A stretch of DNA of 64,000 nucleotides from Rhodospirillaceae bacterium (GTDB lineage: Bacteria; Pseudomonadota; Alphaproteobacteria; Rhodospirillales; Rhodospirillaceae): contig JAVJSV010000002.1 in assembly GCA_040219235.1 (NCBI GenBank), positions 1 to 64,000 of the forward strand. The letters are read 5' to 3'. How positions within the stretch are numbered: the stretch's first letter is position 1; the number at the start of each line of letters is the position of its first letter. Shown piece after piece: positions 16,101 through 25,437 of the stretch. A model generated the notes under the pieces. The model saw nothing but the letters and a program-made list of their open reading frames with translations, was not told where the DNA came from and searched no databases. A program made the translations under genes and the position numbers.

Positions 16101-17627
16101 TTAGCTAGCGACGGACTGTGGATTGTCCTGAACAACGCCGTTTTCAATGAGGTCTTCCATCTCATCGAACCGCTCAAGAACACGCTTGACCGGCGCGGTA
16201 GTGGCAAGGCTGACAGCCACGGCGGCAATGGTACTCATGATCACACCGGGAATGATCTCGTACAATATCTGCGGCAGACTTTGCCCGCCGATTTCGATAG
16301 GCGCATAAAGCCAGAACAGCACCGTCACGGCACCTGCAATCATACCCGCGAGTGCCCCTTCACGGTTAATCCCACGCCAATACAAACTCAGAAGCAGAAT
16401 GGGGCCAAACGCCGCCCCGAAACCTGCCCAAGCATTACCAACCAGCGACAGGATGTTGCTTTGTGGATCCAAGGCCAAAAGAATCGCCAAAATAGATACA
16501 GCAAACACGCACACGCGGCCGACGAAGACCAGTTCAGTCTGCGACGCATTGCGGCGCAGAAATGTTTTGTAAAAATCCTCAGTCAGAGAACTGGATGAAA
16601 CCAACAACTGACTTGAAATCGTGCTCATGATCGCAGCTAAAATTGCTGCAAGCAGAAAGCCACTAATCAAAGGATGAAAGAGCACCTGTGAAAGCACAAT
16701 AAAAATCGTCTCAGGGTCATCTACGACGGCTTGGGTATTTGTCACATAGACCAACCCGACCATACCGGTCAGCACTGCGCCTATGACTGTAACAACCATC
16801 CAGAACATTCCAATATGGCGTGCAACCGCAACATCCTTGATGGTTCTGATGGCCATGAACCGCACAATAATGTGCGGCTGTCCAAAATAACCAAGCCCCC
16901 AGGCCATGCTTGAGATAATGCCAAGCACTGTGGTGCCAGCGAACCAGTCCGTTAGAGTTGGATCAATCGCTGTCAATTGCGGGCCCAATTCTCCGATGCC
17001 GCCGATTTGGGTTAAAGTGACGACAGGCACGAGGATCAAGGCGATGAACATAATGCACCCTTGAACAAAGTCGGTCAGGCTGACGGCAAGGAATCCGCCG
17101 AACAGGGTATAAGCCACAACCACACTGGCCGTAATCACAAGGCCAAGTTGATAGTTGAGGCCGAACGAAGCCTCGAACAACTTGCCCCCGGCCACCACTC
17201 CGGCTGAGGTGTAAAGGGTAAAGAAAATAACGATCACGACTGATGAGAGAACGCGCAGCATCCGTGTTTTGTCTTCAAAACGTTTTTCAAAAAAATCCGG
17301 AATGGTGATCGCATCGTCGGCAATTTCGGTGTAAACGCGGAGCCTGGGGGCCAGCAGGCGGTAGTTGAAATAGGCACCTATGGTTAAACCCACCGCAATC
17401 CACGCCGCGCCTAATCCAGACAGGTAGATCGCACCGGGAAGGCCCATCAGCATCCAACCGCTCATGTCTGAGGCACCGGCTGAAAGCGCCCCGACAGCCG
17501 GGTGCAGCTTGCGCCCGCCAAGCATATACTCGGACACGTCACTGGTGGATTTTTTGTAAGCGTAATATCCGATCGCCATCATAAGGACAAAATAGCCGCC
17601 GAGTGATGCGAGTGCTGCGGAATTCAT
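16101..17627 (-). CDS. putP: Sodium/proline symporter
   Basis: 508 aa inner-membrane sodium:solute symporter (SSS family) with about 13 membrane segments. The N-terminal SAGASDMSGWMLMGLPGA and the GGFLAVSLTDFVQG segment are typical of PutP. GGAG lies five bases before the ATG at 17627. It sits between proA and putA, 69 bp upstream of putA, so proline uptake and oxidation appear to be transcribed together. Confidence 0.95.
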   Translation of the reverse strand: MNSAALASLGGYFVLMMAIGYYAYKKSTSDVSEYMLGGRKLHPAVGALSAGASDMSGWMLMGLPGAIYLSGLGAAWIAVGLTIGAYFNYRLLAPRLRVYTEIADDAITIPDFFEKRFEDKTRMLRVLSSVVIVIFFTLYTSAGVVAGGKLFEASFGLNYQLGLVITASVVVAYTLFGGFLAVSLTDFVQGCIMFIALILVPVVTLTQIGGIGELGPQLTAIDPTLTDWFAGTTVLGIISSMAWGLGYFGQPHIIVRFMAIRTIKDVAVARHIGMFWMVVTVIGAVLTGMVGLVYVTNTQAVVDDPETIFIVLSQVLFHPLISGFLLAAILAAIMSTISSQLLVSSSSLTEDFYKTFLRRNASQTELVFVGRVCVFAVSILAILLALDPQSNILSLVGNAWAGFGAAFGPILLLSLYWRGINREGALAGMIAGAVTVLFWLYAPIEIGGQSLPQILYEIIPGVIMSTIAAVAVSLATTAPVKRVLERFDEMEDLIENGVVQDNPQSVAS

Positions 17628-17667
17628 GATGTCTCCGTCCGTTTAATTGTAAAGTTAAGGCGCAGAA

Positions 17668-18930
17668 TTAACCTCGGACCTGTCCGGTGCCATATACGAG
17701 GTACTTAAAACTTGTAAGTTGCTCTAATCCCACGGGGCCACGGGCATGCATTTTGCCTGTCGCAATACCAATTTCTGCACCCATGCCGAACTCACCACCG
17801 TCAGAAAATTGGGTGGAGGCATTGTGCATCACCACTGCAGAATCAATGGCTGTCATAAATTTACGCGCCGCTTCCATATCCTCGGTGAGGATGGCATCGG
17901 TATGCCCAGAAGAATGCGCCGTCACATGTTCAATGGCCTCATCAAGGCCATCGACTACTTTGATGGAGACGATGGCCTCAAGGTACTCAGCCCCCCAATC
18001 ACTATCATCGGCAGGCTTGATGCGCGGGTCCAAGCTGGTCGCGATGGAATCCCCGCGCAATTCGCAACTTGTTAATCTGGCCGCAATAGCGGGAATGGCC
18101 TCATCGGCGATTGCCCGATCTATGACTATACTTTCCGTGGCGCCGCATATCCCTGTGCGGCGCAGCTTTGCGTTCTCTACGACATCGATTGCTTTGGTGA
18201 GATCTGCAGCGGCGTGAATGTAGCTATGACAATTACCATCCAGATGCAGCAGCGTCGGAACACTTGCCTGATCACGGACCAGTTCAACCAACCCGCGACC
18301 ACCGCGAGGGATCACTAAATCAATGTGCTCGCTATCGGAAAGAAGTATGGATACCGCCGAACGATCCGTGGTTTGGATACGTTGAATAGCGTCAATAGGA
18401 AGCCCAGCCGCCGACAGGCCCTCTCGCATGCACTCGACAATGACCGCGGTTGAATGACGGCTTTCGGACCCTCCCCGCAGAATGATTGCGTTGCCGGACT
18501 TTAGACAAAGCGCGCTGGCATCCGCCCCGACATTCGGACGTGACTCATAGATCATCCCAATCACACCAATGGGCGTCGCAATACGCTCAATCTTAAGACC
18601 ATTTGGCCGGTCGAATGTCGCCAAGACACGGCCCACAGGATCCGGCAATGTCGCGATGTCCTCAAGCGCCTGCGCCATAGCTTCGATGCGATCTTCGCTC
18701 AGGCGTAACCGATCAATGAATGACTCTGGCTTTTGATCCCGGATCGCCTCAACATCCTGCGCGTTCGCTTGGAGTAATTGAGTGCAGTTGCTTCTTAAGG
18801 CCTTGGCCGCAGCCCGCAGCGCTTCGTTCTTTTGTTCAGTAGAGGCTGAGGCCAGGATGCGAGCGGCATGCTTCGCCGTCCTGCCTTGAGCCTTTACGTC
18901 GTCAACAATGATATCTTTCATATGGGTCAT
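17668..18930 (-). CDS. proA: Gamma-glutamyl phosphate reductase
   Basis: 420 aa, second step of proline synthesis: NADPH reduction of glutamyl-5-phosphate to the semialdehyde. Family features are [29 protein letters not shown], the catalytic Cys in [11 protein letters not shown] and [16 protein letters not shown] near the end. The usual length is about 420 aa. A second Met at 18921 is a possible start. It is 40 bp upstream of putP and 65 bp downstream of proC. Confidence 0.96.
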   Translation of the reverse strand: MTHMKDIIVDDVKAQGRTAKHAARILASASTEQKNEALRAAAKALRSNCTQLLQANAQDVEAIRDQKPESFIDRLRLSEDRIEAMAQALEDIATLPDPVGRVLATFDRPNGLKIERIATPIGVIGMIYESRPNVGADASALCLKSGNAIILRGGSESRHSTAVIVECMREGLSAAGLPIDAIQRIQTTDRSAVSILLSDSEHIDLVIPRGGRGLVELVRDQASVPTLLHLDGNCHSYIHAAADLTKAIDVVENAKLRRTGICGATESIVIDRAIADEAIPAIAARLTSCELRGDSIATSLDPRIKPADDSDWGAEYLEAIVSIKVVDGLDEAIEHVTAHSSGHTDAILTEDMEAARKFMTAIDSAVVMHNASTQFSDGGEFGMGAEIGIATGKMHARGPVGLEQLTSFKYLVYGTGQVRG

Positions 18931-18995
18931 AGGGTCTGTTCTATGGTGCCCTGAAACGGGCTGCCGTTCTCCATTTAACTAAGGTGCAGGTAAGG

Positions 18996-19787
18996 TTATC
19001 GAAGTTCGATTGATCGGTCGTAGGCTGCTTTAAGAGTTTGCTTCATAAGGGTGGTCAACGTTCCGTCCCCGTTCAAAGCTTTAAGACCGGCCTCTGTGGT
19101 ACCGTTTTTACTGGTAACAGAGTTGCGCAAATCATCCAGAGACTCCTGGGATCCATCAGCCATGGCAATGGTGCCTTTGAGGGTTCCCAATACCAAGTCT
19201 CTGGCTTGCTCCTCCGAAAAACCCAGCGCTTTTGCAGCCTCAACATAGGTGCGGGCAATTTCAAATACATAACCAGGACCACTGCCAGCCACGGCGGTAA
19301 ACCGGTCCAGTTGATCTTCATTGTCGAGCCAAATGAAGCGCCCGGCTGCTCCCATTAGCGCTTCAACAAGAGCCACATGGGATGTTTCAGCCTGGGCATT
19401 TTTCGCGAGCCCACTGACACCCTGACCGATGGCCGCTGGAAGGTTCGGCATAATCCGTATGACCGGTGTATTGGGTAACAAAGCATTAAATCGGCCCATT
19501 GAGAAACCAGCTGCGATGGACACAACACACCCTTCTGGCGCTAAGAGATGGGTGACGGAGGGCAATACATCCTCGATCATTTGCGGCTTCACAGCGACAA
19601 CCAGAGCATCAAAGCTACCCGGCTGCAGATCCTCACGCGCGGCCAACCGTGAGCCTGGAGGTGCCTGGGCCAATGCGGGATCTACAATTGTAAACTGAAC
19701 AGACTCAACACTTACCCACTGGCTTATGAGAGCGCCGCCCATTTTTCCGCAGCCCACCATGACCACCTGAGATGTATTTTGTTGCAT
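18996..19787 (-). CDS. proC: Pyrroline-5-carboxylate reductase
   Basis: 263 aa, last step of proline synthesis: NAD(P)H reduction of P5C. The N-terminal Rossmann site VVMVGCGKMGGAL, the region VVAVKPQMIEDVLP, the PNLPAAIGQG segment and the C-terminal signature SVTSKNGTTEAGLKAL are all present. It is the first gene of the minus-strand proC-proA-putP-putA run and is divergent from proB across 232 bp. Confidence 0.96.
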   Translation of the reverse strand: MQQNTSQVVMVGCGKMGGALISQWVSVESVQFTIVDPALAQAPPGSRLAAREDLQPGSFDALVVAVKPQMIEDVLPSVTHLLAPEGCVVSIAAGFSMGRFNALLPNTPVIRIMPNLPAAIGQGVSGLAKNAQAETSHVALVEALMGAAGRFIWLDNEDQLDRFTAVAGSGPGYVFEIARTYVEAAKALGFSEEQARDLVLGTLKGTIAMADGSQESLDDLRNSVTSKNGTTEAGLKALNGDGTLTTLMKQTLKAAYDRSIELR

Positions 19788-19835
19788 TGCACCATATTGA
19801 ACTGTTTCGGATTGGGGTGACCTAACATATTTAAC

Positions 19836-19954
19836 TTTGAATTCAAATGATAAAAGCGTGGAATAATCGCATTAAAAAACAAGAAACCCTCATTTTTAAA
19901 GAATTAAAGGCTAATTCAGCACATCTGTATTTAGAACTTAATTTTGTATTCAAA
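19836..19954. promoter_or_regulatory. Two TTTGWATTCAAA elements in the proC/proB divergent promoter region
   Basis: TTTGAATTCAAA, a perfect 12-bp palindrome, is at 19836-19847, and TTTGTATTCAAA (one mismatch) is at 19943-19954. The starts are 107 bp apart, one nearer proC and one nearer proB. The whole gap is AT-rich. A shared operator controlling both transcription directions is plausible, but no regulator can be assigned. Confidence 0.45.
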
Positions 19955-20019
19955 TAAGTTGCTACGCTGCACAAAATCCAGTAAAGAGGCCGCTTCCTTG
20001 ACCACCTTAGGAGTTTTGA

Positions 20020-21180
20020 GTGTCCAAGCGAAAACGAATTGTCGTTAAAGTTGGCTCTAGTCTTTTAGCAAATGAAGAAATGCTGACCCCGCGTTGGGCT
20101 TTTATCCAAGTGCTATTGGATGACATCGCAAAACTCCGCGTTGACGGTTACGAGGTTGTGCTCACGTCATCGGGTGCCGTTGCGCTAGGATTGAATACGA
20201 TAGGTGTAACCGCTGAAGAGGCTGGACTGCGTGACCGGCAGGCCGCCGCTGCTTGTGGTATGCCGGTTCTGTTGAACGCTTACAAACAAGTGGCTCACGA
20301 GCAGCGGTTCGATATTGCACAAGTGCTCGTCACCTTGAGGGACCTGGAAGAACGCCGCCCCTTTCTCAATACCAAAAACACAGTTCACCGACTGCTTGAA
20401 GCCGACGTTATGCCGATTGTGAACGAGAATGACTCCGTCACCACCGAAGAACTGCGTGTCGGCGATAATGACCGGCTGGCCGCTAAAGTGGCGCAAATGA
20501 TCCAGGCAGATTATTTAGTGATTTTAACTACAGTGGATGGGCTTTACGACCGCAATCCGGCAGAATCAGGCGCACAGATTGTTGAGACTGTGGAAGATGT
20601 ATCCCGGTATCTCGAAGTCGTCCAAGGGGTAAGCGCGCTCGGCAGTGGCGGGATGCTAACCAAAATGCAAGCCGCAAATATGGCTCAAAACACCGGATGT
20701 ACGACACTGATCGGCCACGGCGTAGCTGACCGCCCCGTGCATTCTCTCATCAATAACAAGCGCATCCACACGCGGTGTATCGCTCATGCAGAGCGTGAAC
20801 CCGATTGGAAAGTCTGGCTGACGGACCGCCTGCAAGTCGCAGGCAGCGTGGTGATCAAACAAGGCTCTGCGGATGCACTGGAAACCGGGTCTCGTGGCCT
20901 CAGCCGCGGAGATATCATTTCTATTCAAGGTTCTTACAGTAATGGCGACGTCATCCATATTTATGATGAAGCCGGCGTTGAGCGTGCGCGCGGCCTCTCG
21001 AATTTTACGGCTGAAGAAACGATGGTCCTGGCTCGTAATCCGGATGGAGCAGCGAAAGATATTCTTGGATATCAGACCAGCGGTACGATTGTCAGCGTCG
21101 ACAATCTTGTCGTTCTGGATGACCGCCATTTGCCTTGGGATACGCCCGAAGAAGGCGAGTTTTTAACTGTAGCTGGCTAA
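20020..21180 (+). CDS. proB: Glutamate 5-kinase
   Basis: 386 aa, first and feedback-regulated step of proline synthesis: ATP-dependent phosphorylation of glutamate. The kinase domain (about 1-260) has VVKVGSSLL, TSSGAVALG, VNENDSV and GSGGMLTKMQAA; a C-terminal PUA domain follows (about 285-380). The start is GTG at 20020, with TAGGAG eight bases upstream, and leads directly into SKRKRIVVKVG. It is divergent from proC, so proB and proA are in separate transcripts here. Confidence 0.96.
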   Translation: MSKRKRIVVKVGSSLLANEEMLTPRWAFIQVLLDDIAKLRVDGYEVVLTSSGAVALGLNTIGVTAEEAGLRDRQAAAACGMPVLLNAYKQVAHEQRFDIAQVLVTLRDLEERRPFLNTKNTVHRLLEADVMPIVNENDSVTTEELRVGDNDRLAAKVAQMIQADYLVILTTVDGLYDRNPAESGAQIVETVEDVSRYLEVVQGVSALGSGGMLTKMQAANMAQNTGCTTLIGHGVADRPVHSLINNKRIHTRCIAHAEREPDWKVWLTDRLQVAGSVVIKQGSADALETGSRGLSRGDIISIQGSYSNGDVIHIYDEAGVERARGLSNFTAEETMVLARNPDGAAKDILGYQTSGTIVSVDNLVVLDDRHLPWDTPEEGEFLTVAG

Positions 21181-21189
21181 CCCACAGGT

Positions 21190-21672
21190 TTAATCTGACG
21201 GTTTATCTAATTCGCCCAATTCCAGGATCGGCGCGGCCTCAATCTGGTCAGCATCCATCATGGCGGCCAGCCGTTGCACCGCAGCAACGAGCATACTTTG
21301 CTCCCAGCTTTCAAGTTGATTGAACGCCTGAAGAAAACCTGATTGCAGTGGTTCAGGGGCATTCTTCAGCCGCTGTCGACCTAAATCTGTAATAACCACA
21401 TCGATGGAACGCTTGTCGGTCGCAGCGCGCTCACGTATCGCCAATCCGGCTTTTTCAAGGCGGTCCACGATGGATGTGATTGTGGCTTGGGAGAGGTGAA
21501 CTTGTTTTGCGATTTCTGATGGACGCGCAAAGCCATGAGCCGCCACCGCACTCAAGACAAGAATTTGCGGCGACGTGAGGCCGGTTTCTTTGGCCAAACG
21601 CTTGGAGTGGAGATCGATCGCCCGCGTAATGCGTCTGAGTGAGATCAAAACTTCATTGTGATAGTTGTCCAT
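21190..21672 (-). CDS. MarR-family regulator
   Basis: 160 aa winged-helix regulator. The DNA-binding part covers about residues 30-95 (LTSPQILVLSAV, PSEIAKQVHLSQATITSIVDRLEKAGL and a wing with RERAATDKRS). It is divergent from the NAGGN genes (210-bp gap), and MarR-type proteins are common next to compatible-solute operons such as those for ectoine, so regulation of NAGGN synthesis is a fair inference. It converges on proB, with 9 bp between stops. Confidence 0.85.
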   Translation of the reverse strand: MDNYHNEVLISLRRITRAIDLHSKRLAKETGLTSPQILVLSAVAAHGFARPSEIAKQVHLSQATITSIVDRLEKAGLAIRERAATDKRSIDVVITDLGRQRLKNAPEPLQSGFLQAFNQLESWEQSMLVAAVQRLAAMMDADQIEAAPILELGELDKPSD

Positions 21673-21882
21673 GATGAGAAGATATCACGGTCAACAACAT
21701 GTGTTAAATCCCAGCTGGCTTTGGTGACACTCTCTCAGGCTTCTATACGATCGCGCCGACCTTACCGTCACAGACTTTCGTGTGATCATTGAGTACGTAT
21801 TTCCGGTTCACGCGTTATTTCATCCCATAATACGTCTGATAATTTGACAGGCAGGGGGGGTGCTGGGCTATCTATTACAGTT

Positions 21883-23664
21883 ATGTGTGGCATCGCGGGC
21901 GAGATTACGTTTGACGGAAGCACGGCATCCGCTGCGGTTGTCGATAAGATGGCGGACGTCTTGCAAAAACGCGGCCCGGATGGCCAGGGACTATGGGCCC
22001 AAGGCCGGGTCGCCTTTGGGCATCGTCGTCTTAAAATCATTGATCTCAGCGAAAACGCCCAACAACCGATGGTCGATCCCGACCTGGGTCTGACCATTGT
22101 ATTCAACGGCTGCATCTATAATTACCGCGCCTTGCGTAAGACCCTGCAAGACAAGGGCTACCGGTTTTTCGCCCATTCCGACACGGAAGTGATCCTGAAA
22201 GCGTTCCATTTTTGGGGCGCTGACTGCGTTGATCATTTCCATGGCATGTTTGCCTTTGCCATCTATGACCGCGAGACCGGACGCACCACGTTTGCCCGGG
22301 ACCGCCTGGGCATTAAACCCTTTTACTACGCCGAGGTTGCCGGTGGGCTGCGCTTTGCCTCCACCCTACCCGCCCTGGTGGCCGGCGGGGGTATCGACAC
22401 AAGCATCGACCCGGTGGGCTTGAATCATTACATGAATTTTCATGCCGTCGTGCCACCACCACGCACGCTGCTGAACGGCATCAAGAAACTGCCGCCAGCC
22501 CACATCATGACTGTTAAGGCCGACGGGACACGCGCCCTGAAGCGGTACTGGCAGGTCGATTATAGCCGCGGTGACGCCGAGACGAATATGGATGAGACCG
22601 CCTGGACCGATCAGGTTCTTGAGTCCTTGCGGGTGTCGGTCAAACGCCGCCTTGAAGCTGATGTGCCGGTCGGTGTGTTGCTCTCGGGGGGCGTCGATTC
22701 AAGTTTGATTGTTGGCTTGCTGGCGGAACAGGGTGCGAAAGATCTCAACACGTTTTCGGTCGGCTTTGAAACCGTCGGAGAAGAGGCCGGCGATGAGTTC
22801 AAATACTCTGACATCATCGCTGAGCGGTTTGACACGACGCACCACAAAATTTTTGTCGACAGCGCAAAACGGTTGTTGCCCGAACTGCCTGCCTGCATCG
22901 CGGCCATGTCGGAACCGATGGTCAGTCATGATTCCATTGGATTTTTTCTTTTGTCCGAGGAAGTGTCAAGGCATGTGAAGGTGGTGCAATCGGGCCAGGG
23001 CGCCGATGAAGTGTTCGGTGGTTACCATTGGTACCCGCCGATGGTTCACTCTCAGTCCCCAACGGACGACTATGCCCGCGTGTTTTGCGACCGGTCGCAT
23101 GCTGAGTACCGCGAAACCGTGACGCCGCGCTTTTATGGTGATGGGGATGACCACGCCCGGGCTTTTATTGCCGAGCGTTTTGCTGAACCCGGAGCCACAA
23201 GTGGCATCGCGAAAGCCTTACGCATGGACACCCACGTCATGCTGGTCGACGATCCAGTGAAACGGGTCGATACGATGACCATGGCCTGGGGACTCGAAGC
23301 CCGCGTGCCGTTTCTGGATCATGAGGTGGTTGAACTGGCAGCGCGTATTCCGCCCGCCCTGCACATCAAGCACGACGGCAAGCATTTGCTGAAAGAAGCC
23401 GCGCGGCGGGTTATTCCCGCCTCAGTTATTGACCGGCCCAAAGGGTATTTTCCGGTGCCGGCGTTAAAGTATCTGCGCGGCTCCGTGCTCGACATGGTGC
23501 GCGAGGTCGTTACTGATAAAACCTTCACGCAACGCAATATCGTGCAATGCGGCTATATCGACCGGCTGCTCGAAAATCCGGATGATCACATCACGCCCTT
23601 GCGTGGCTCTAAACTGTGGCAAGTCGCGCTGCTGGGACTTTGGCTCAACGCTCATGACCTTTAA
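21883..23664 (+). CDS. asnO: N-acetylglutaminylglutamine amidotransferase (asparagine-synthase-like)
   Basis: 593 aa. Class II glutamine amidotransferases need Cys as residue 2, so the start is the ATG at 21883 (MCGIAGEI) and not the in-frame ATG at 21844. The N-terminal glutaminase domain (about 1-210) is followed by the synthetase domain with PP-loop LLSGGVDSSLI. In this operon context it should make the C-terminal amide of the dipeptide osmolyte NAGGN from glutamine and ATP. The next gene starts 6 bp after the stop. The gene order amidotransferase, synthetase, M42 peptidase is the known NAGGN set. Confidence 0.92.
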   Translation: MCGIAGEITFDGSTASAAVVDKMADVLQKRGPDGQGLWAQGRVAFGHRRLKIIDLSENAQQPMVDPDLGLTIVFNGCIYNYRALRKTLQDKGYRFFAHSDTEVILKAFHFWGADCVDHFHGMFAFAIYDRETGRTTFARDRLGIKPFYYAEVAGGLRFASTLPALVAGGGIDTSIDPVGLNHYMNFHAVVPPPRTLLNGIKKLPPAHIMTVKADGTRALKRYWQVDYSRGDAETNMDETAWTDQVLESLRVSVKRRLEADVPVGVLLSGGVDSSLIVGLLAEQGAKDLNTFSVGFETVGEEAGDEFKYSDIIAERFDTTHHKIFVDSAKRLLPELPACIAAMSEPMVSHDSIGFFLLSEEVSRHVKVVQSGQGADEVFGGYHWYPPMVHSQSPTDDYARVFCDRSHAEYRETVTPRFYGDGDDHARAFIAERFAEPGATSGIAKALRMDTHVMLVDDPVKRVDTMTMAWGLEARVPFLDHEVVELAARIPPALHIKHDGKHLLKEAARRVIPASVIDRPKGYFPVPALKYLRGSVLDMVREVVTDKTFTQRNIVQCGYIDRLLENPDDHITPLRGSKLWQVALLGLWLNAHDL

Positions 23665-23670
23665 AACGCC

Positions 23671-25437
23671 ATGACTGCATCTCAAAAAAAATCAGGCACG
23701 CAGCGGCGGCGTAAACCGGTCCCGCGTGTGCGGCAGCAAAATCTTTTGCCGATCGCCGCTGTCAATCAGGTTGGTGATCCCGATGCCTTCGTGGAATGTG
23801 GATGGGGACGGCTGTTCTTTGCACCGACCTTTGATCAATCCGGTGTGCTGGCTGACATGTTGCGTGCCGAAGAACCAAATGCCCGTGACATTGCTTTTCA
23901 TGTTGCAGACCCACAAGTGCTTATCTCTCATGCCCCCCAAGACATTTTTCTCGATCCGTCAAAAACCTACCGGATGTGGCTGAACCGCTATAAACCTCGA
24001 CGCACCCCAATTAGAGGTTTCTTTATCCGCCGGTTACGCAACCGTGCTGACGCGGAAGCAGTCAACAACATCTACACCAAATGCAGTATGGTTCAGGTTC
24101 CAAATGCGTTTTTGCAAAACAACCGTGCCTCGCGGACGCGCATTTACCTTGTGGCTGAGGATGAAAAAACCGGTCGCATTGTCGGTACTGTCACAGGCAT
24201 TGACCATCACCGCGCGTTCAGTGACCCGGAAAAAGGCTCAAGTCTCTGGTGTCTGGCGGTCGACCCGGACACCCCCTTCCCCGGCATCGGCGAAGCGTTG
24301 GTGCGGTACCTGATTGAATTTTTCCAGGCCCGCGGCCGAACATATATGGATTTGAGCGTCATTCACGACAACGCTAGCGCGATCAACTTATATTCCAAGC
24401 TGGGCATGGAAGAGTTACCTCTTTTCTGTGTGAAAAAACGCAACGTGATCAATGAAAAACTCTTCATTGGGGACAGTGCGGACTCACGGCTTAATATTTA
24501 CGCCCGCATCATCACGATCGAAGCGCGACGCCGGGGCATTCAGGTGGGCGTTGAAGACGAAGATCAGGGACTCTTTGCCCTCACCTTGGGGGGGCGGACC
24601 ATCCATTGCCGTGAATCCCTCTCAGATCTAACCAGTGCGGTTGCGCTCAGCCGGTGTGACGATAAAGCCCTCACCAGTCGGCTGTTGCGCAGGGCCGAAA
24701 TTGCTGTTCCAGCGCAAATGGAGACCGCAGATCCTGAAGAAAATGAAGCCTTTCTCAACACGCATAAACGTGTGGTTGTTAAACCCGCAGAGGGAGAACA
24801 GGGTGCCGGTATCAGCGTAGATATTCGCACAGCCAGCGAGTTGGTCATTGCGATTGACGCCGCAGCCGCTGTTGGTGATACTGTCTTGATTGAAGAGTAT
24901 CGCGAGGGTCTCGATTTACGGATCATCGTTATTGATCACAAGGTTGTCGCCGCGGCTGTTCGCCGACCAGCCGAGGTCATCGGCAACGGCACTGCGACCG
25001 TGGCCCAGTTGATCGAATCCACAAGCCGGCGGCGGGCCGCAGCAAGCGGTGGCGAAAGCCATATCCCCATGGACCGCGAAACCGAACGGTGTGTGAACCA
25101 AGCTGGTCATGACATGGATACCGTCCTGCCAGCGGGAACCAAATTAGCGGTGCGTAAGACGGCCAACCTGCACACAGGTGGTACCTTACACGATGTGACT
25201 GATATTCTGCACCCTCAGCTCGCAGAGGCCGCCATTAAGGCGAGTCAAATTCTGCGCATCCCCGTGGTCGGTATGGATCTGATTGTGACATCCCCGGACC
25301 AGCCGGATTATATGGTGATTGAGGCCAATGAACGGCCAGGCTTAGCCAACCACGAACCGCAGCCGACTGTAGAACGTTTTATTGATCTCCTTTTTCCCCA
25401 AACCAAACGGCAACCCCATGACTCCCAAGCCCAGTAA
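23671..25437 (+). CDS. ngg: N-acetylglutaminylglutamine synthetase (GNAT + ATP-grasp)
   Basis: 588 aa. Residues about 105-265 are a GNAT acetyltransferase domain (FIRRLRNRADAEAVN, VAEDEKTGRIVGTVTG, WCLAVDPDTPFPGIGEAL). Residues about 300-580 are an ATP-grasp ligase with VVVKPAEGEQGAGIS, LIEEYREGLDLRIIVI and the metal-binding end VIEANERPGL. This architecture fits acetylation and ligation of two glutamines to form N-acetylglutaminylglutamine in the cytoplasm. It overlaps the start of the M42 gene by 20 nt, indicating coupled translation. Confidence 0.92.
   Translation: MTASQKKSGTQRRRKPVPRVRQQNLLPIAAVNQVGDPDAFVECGWGRLFFAPTFDQSGVLADMLRAEEPNARDIAFHVADPQVLISHAPQDIFLDPSKTYRMWLNRYKPRRTPIRGFFIRRLRNRADAEAVNNIYTKCSMVQVPNAFLQNNRASRTRIYLVAEDEKTGRIVGTVTGIDHHRAFSDPEKGSSLWCLAVDPDTPFPGIGEALVRYLIEFFQARGRTYMDLSVIHDNASAINLYSKLGMEELPLFCVKKRNVINEKLFIGDSADSRLNIYARIITIEARRRGIQVGVEDEDQGLFALTLGGRTIHCRESLSDLTSAVALSRCDDKALTSRLLRRAEIAVPAQMETADPEENEAFLNTHKRVVVKPAEGEQGAGISVDIRTASELVIAIDAAAAVGDTVLIEEYREGLDLRIIVIDHKVVAAAVRRPAEVIGNGTATVAQLIESTSRRRAAASGGESHIPMDRETERCVNQAGHDMDTVLPAGTKLAVRKTANLHTGGTLHDVTDILHPQLAEAAIKASQILRIPVVGMDLIVTSPDQPDYMVIEANERPGLANHEPQPTVERFIDLLFPQTKRQPHDSQAQ

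Noticed and set aside
17990-18050. The [11 protein letters not shown] stretch in ProA looks like peptides encoded by alphaproteobacterial palindromic repeats.
   Set aside because: ProA keeps its usual length of about 420 aa and the flanking motifs are in register, so an inserted repeat is unlikely; similar acidic text occurs naturally at this site.
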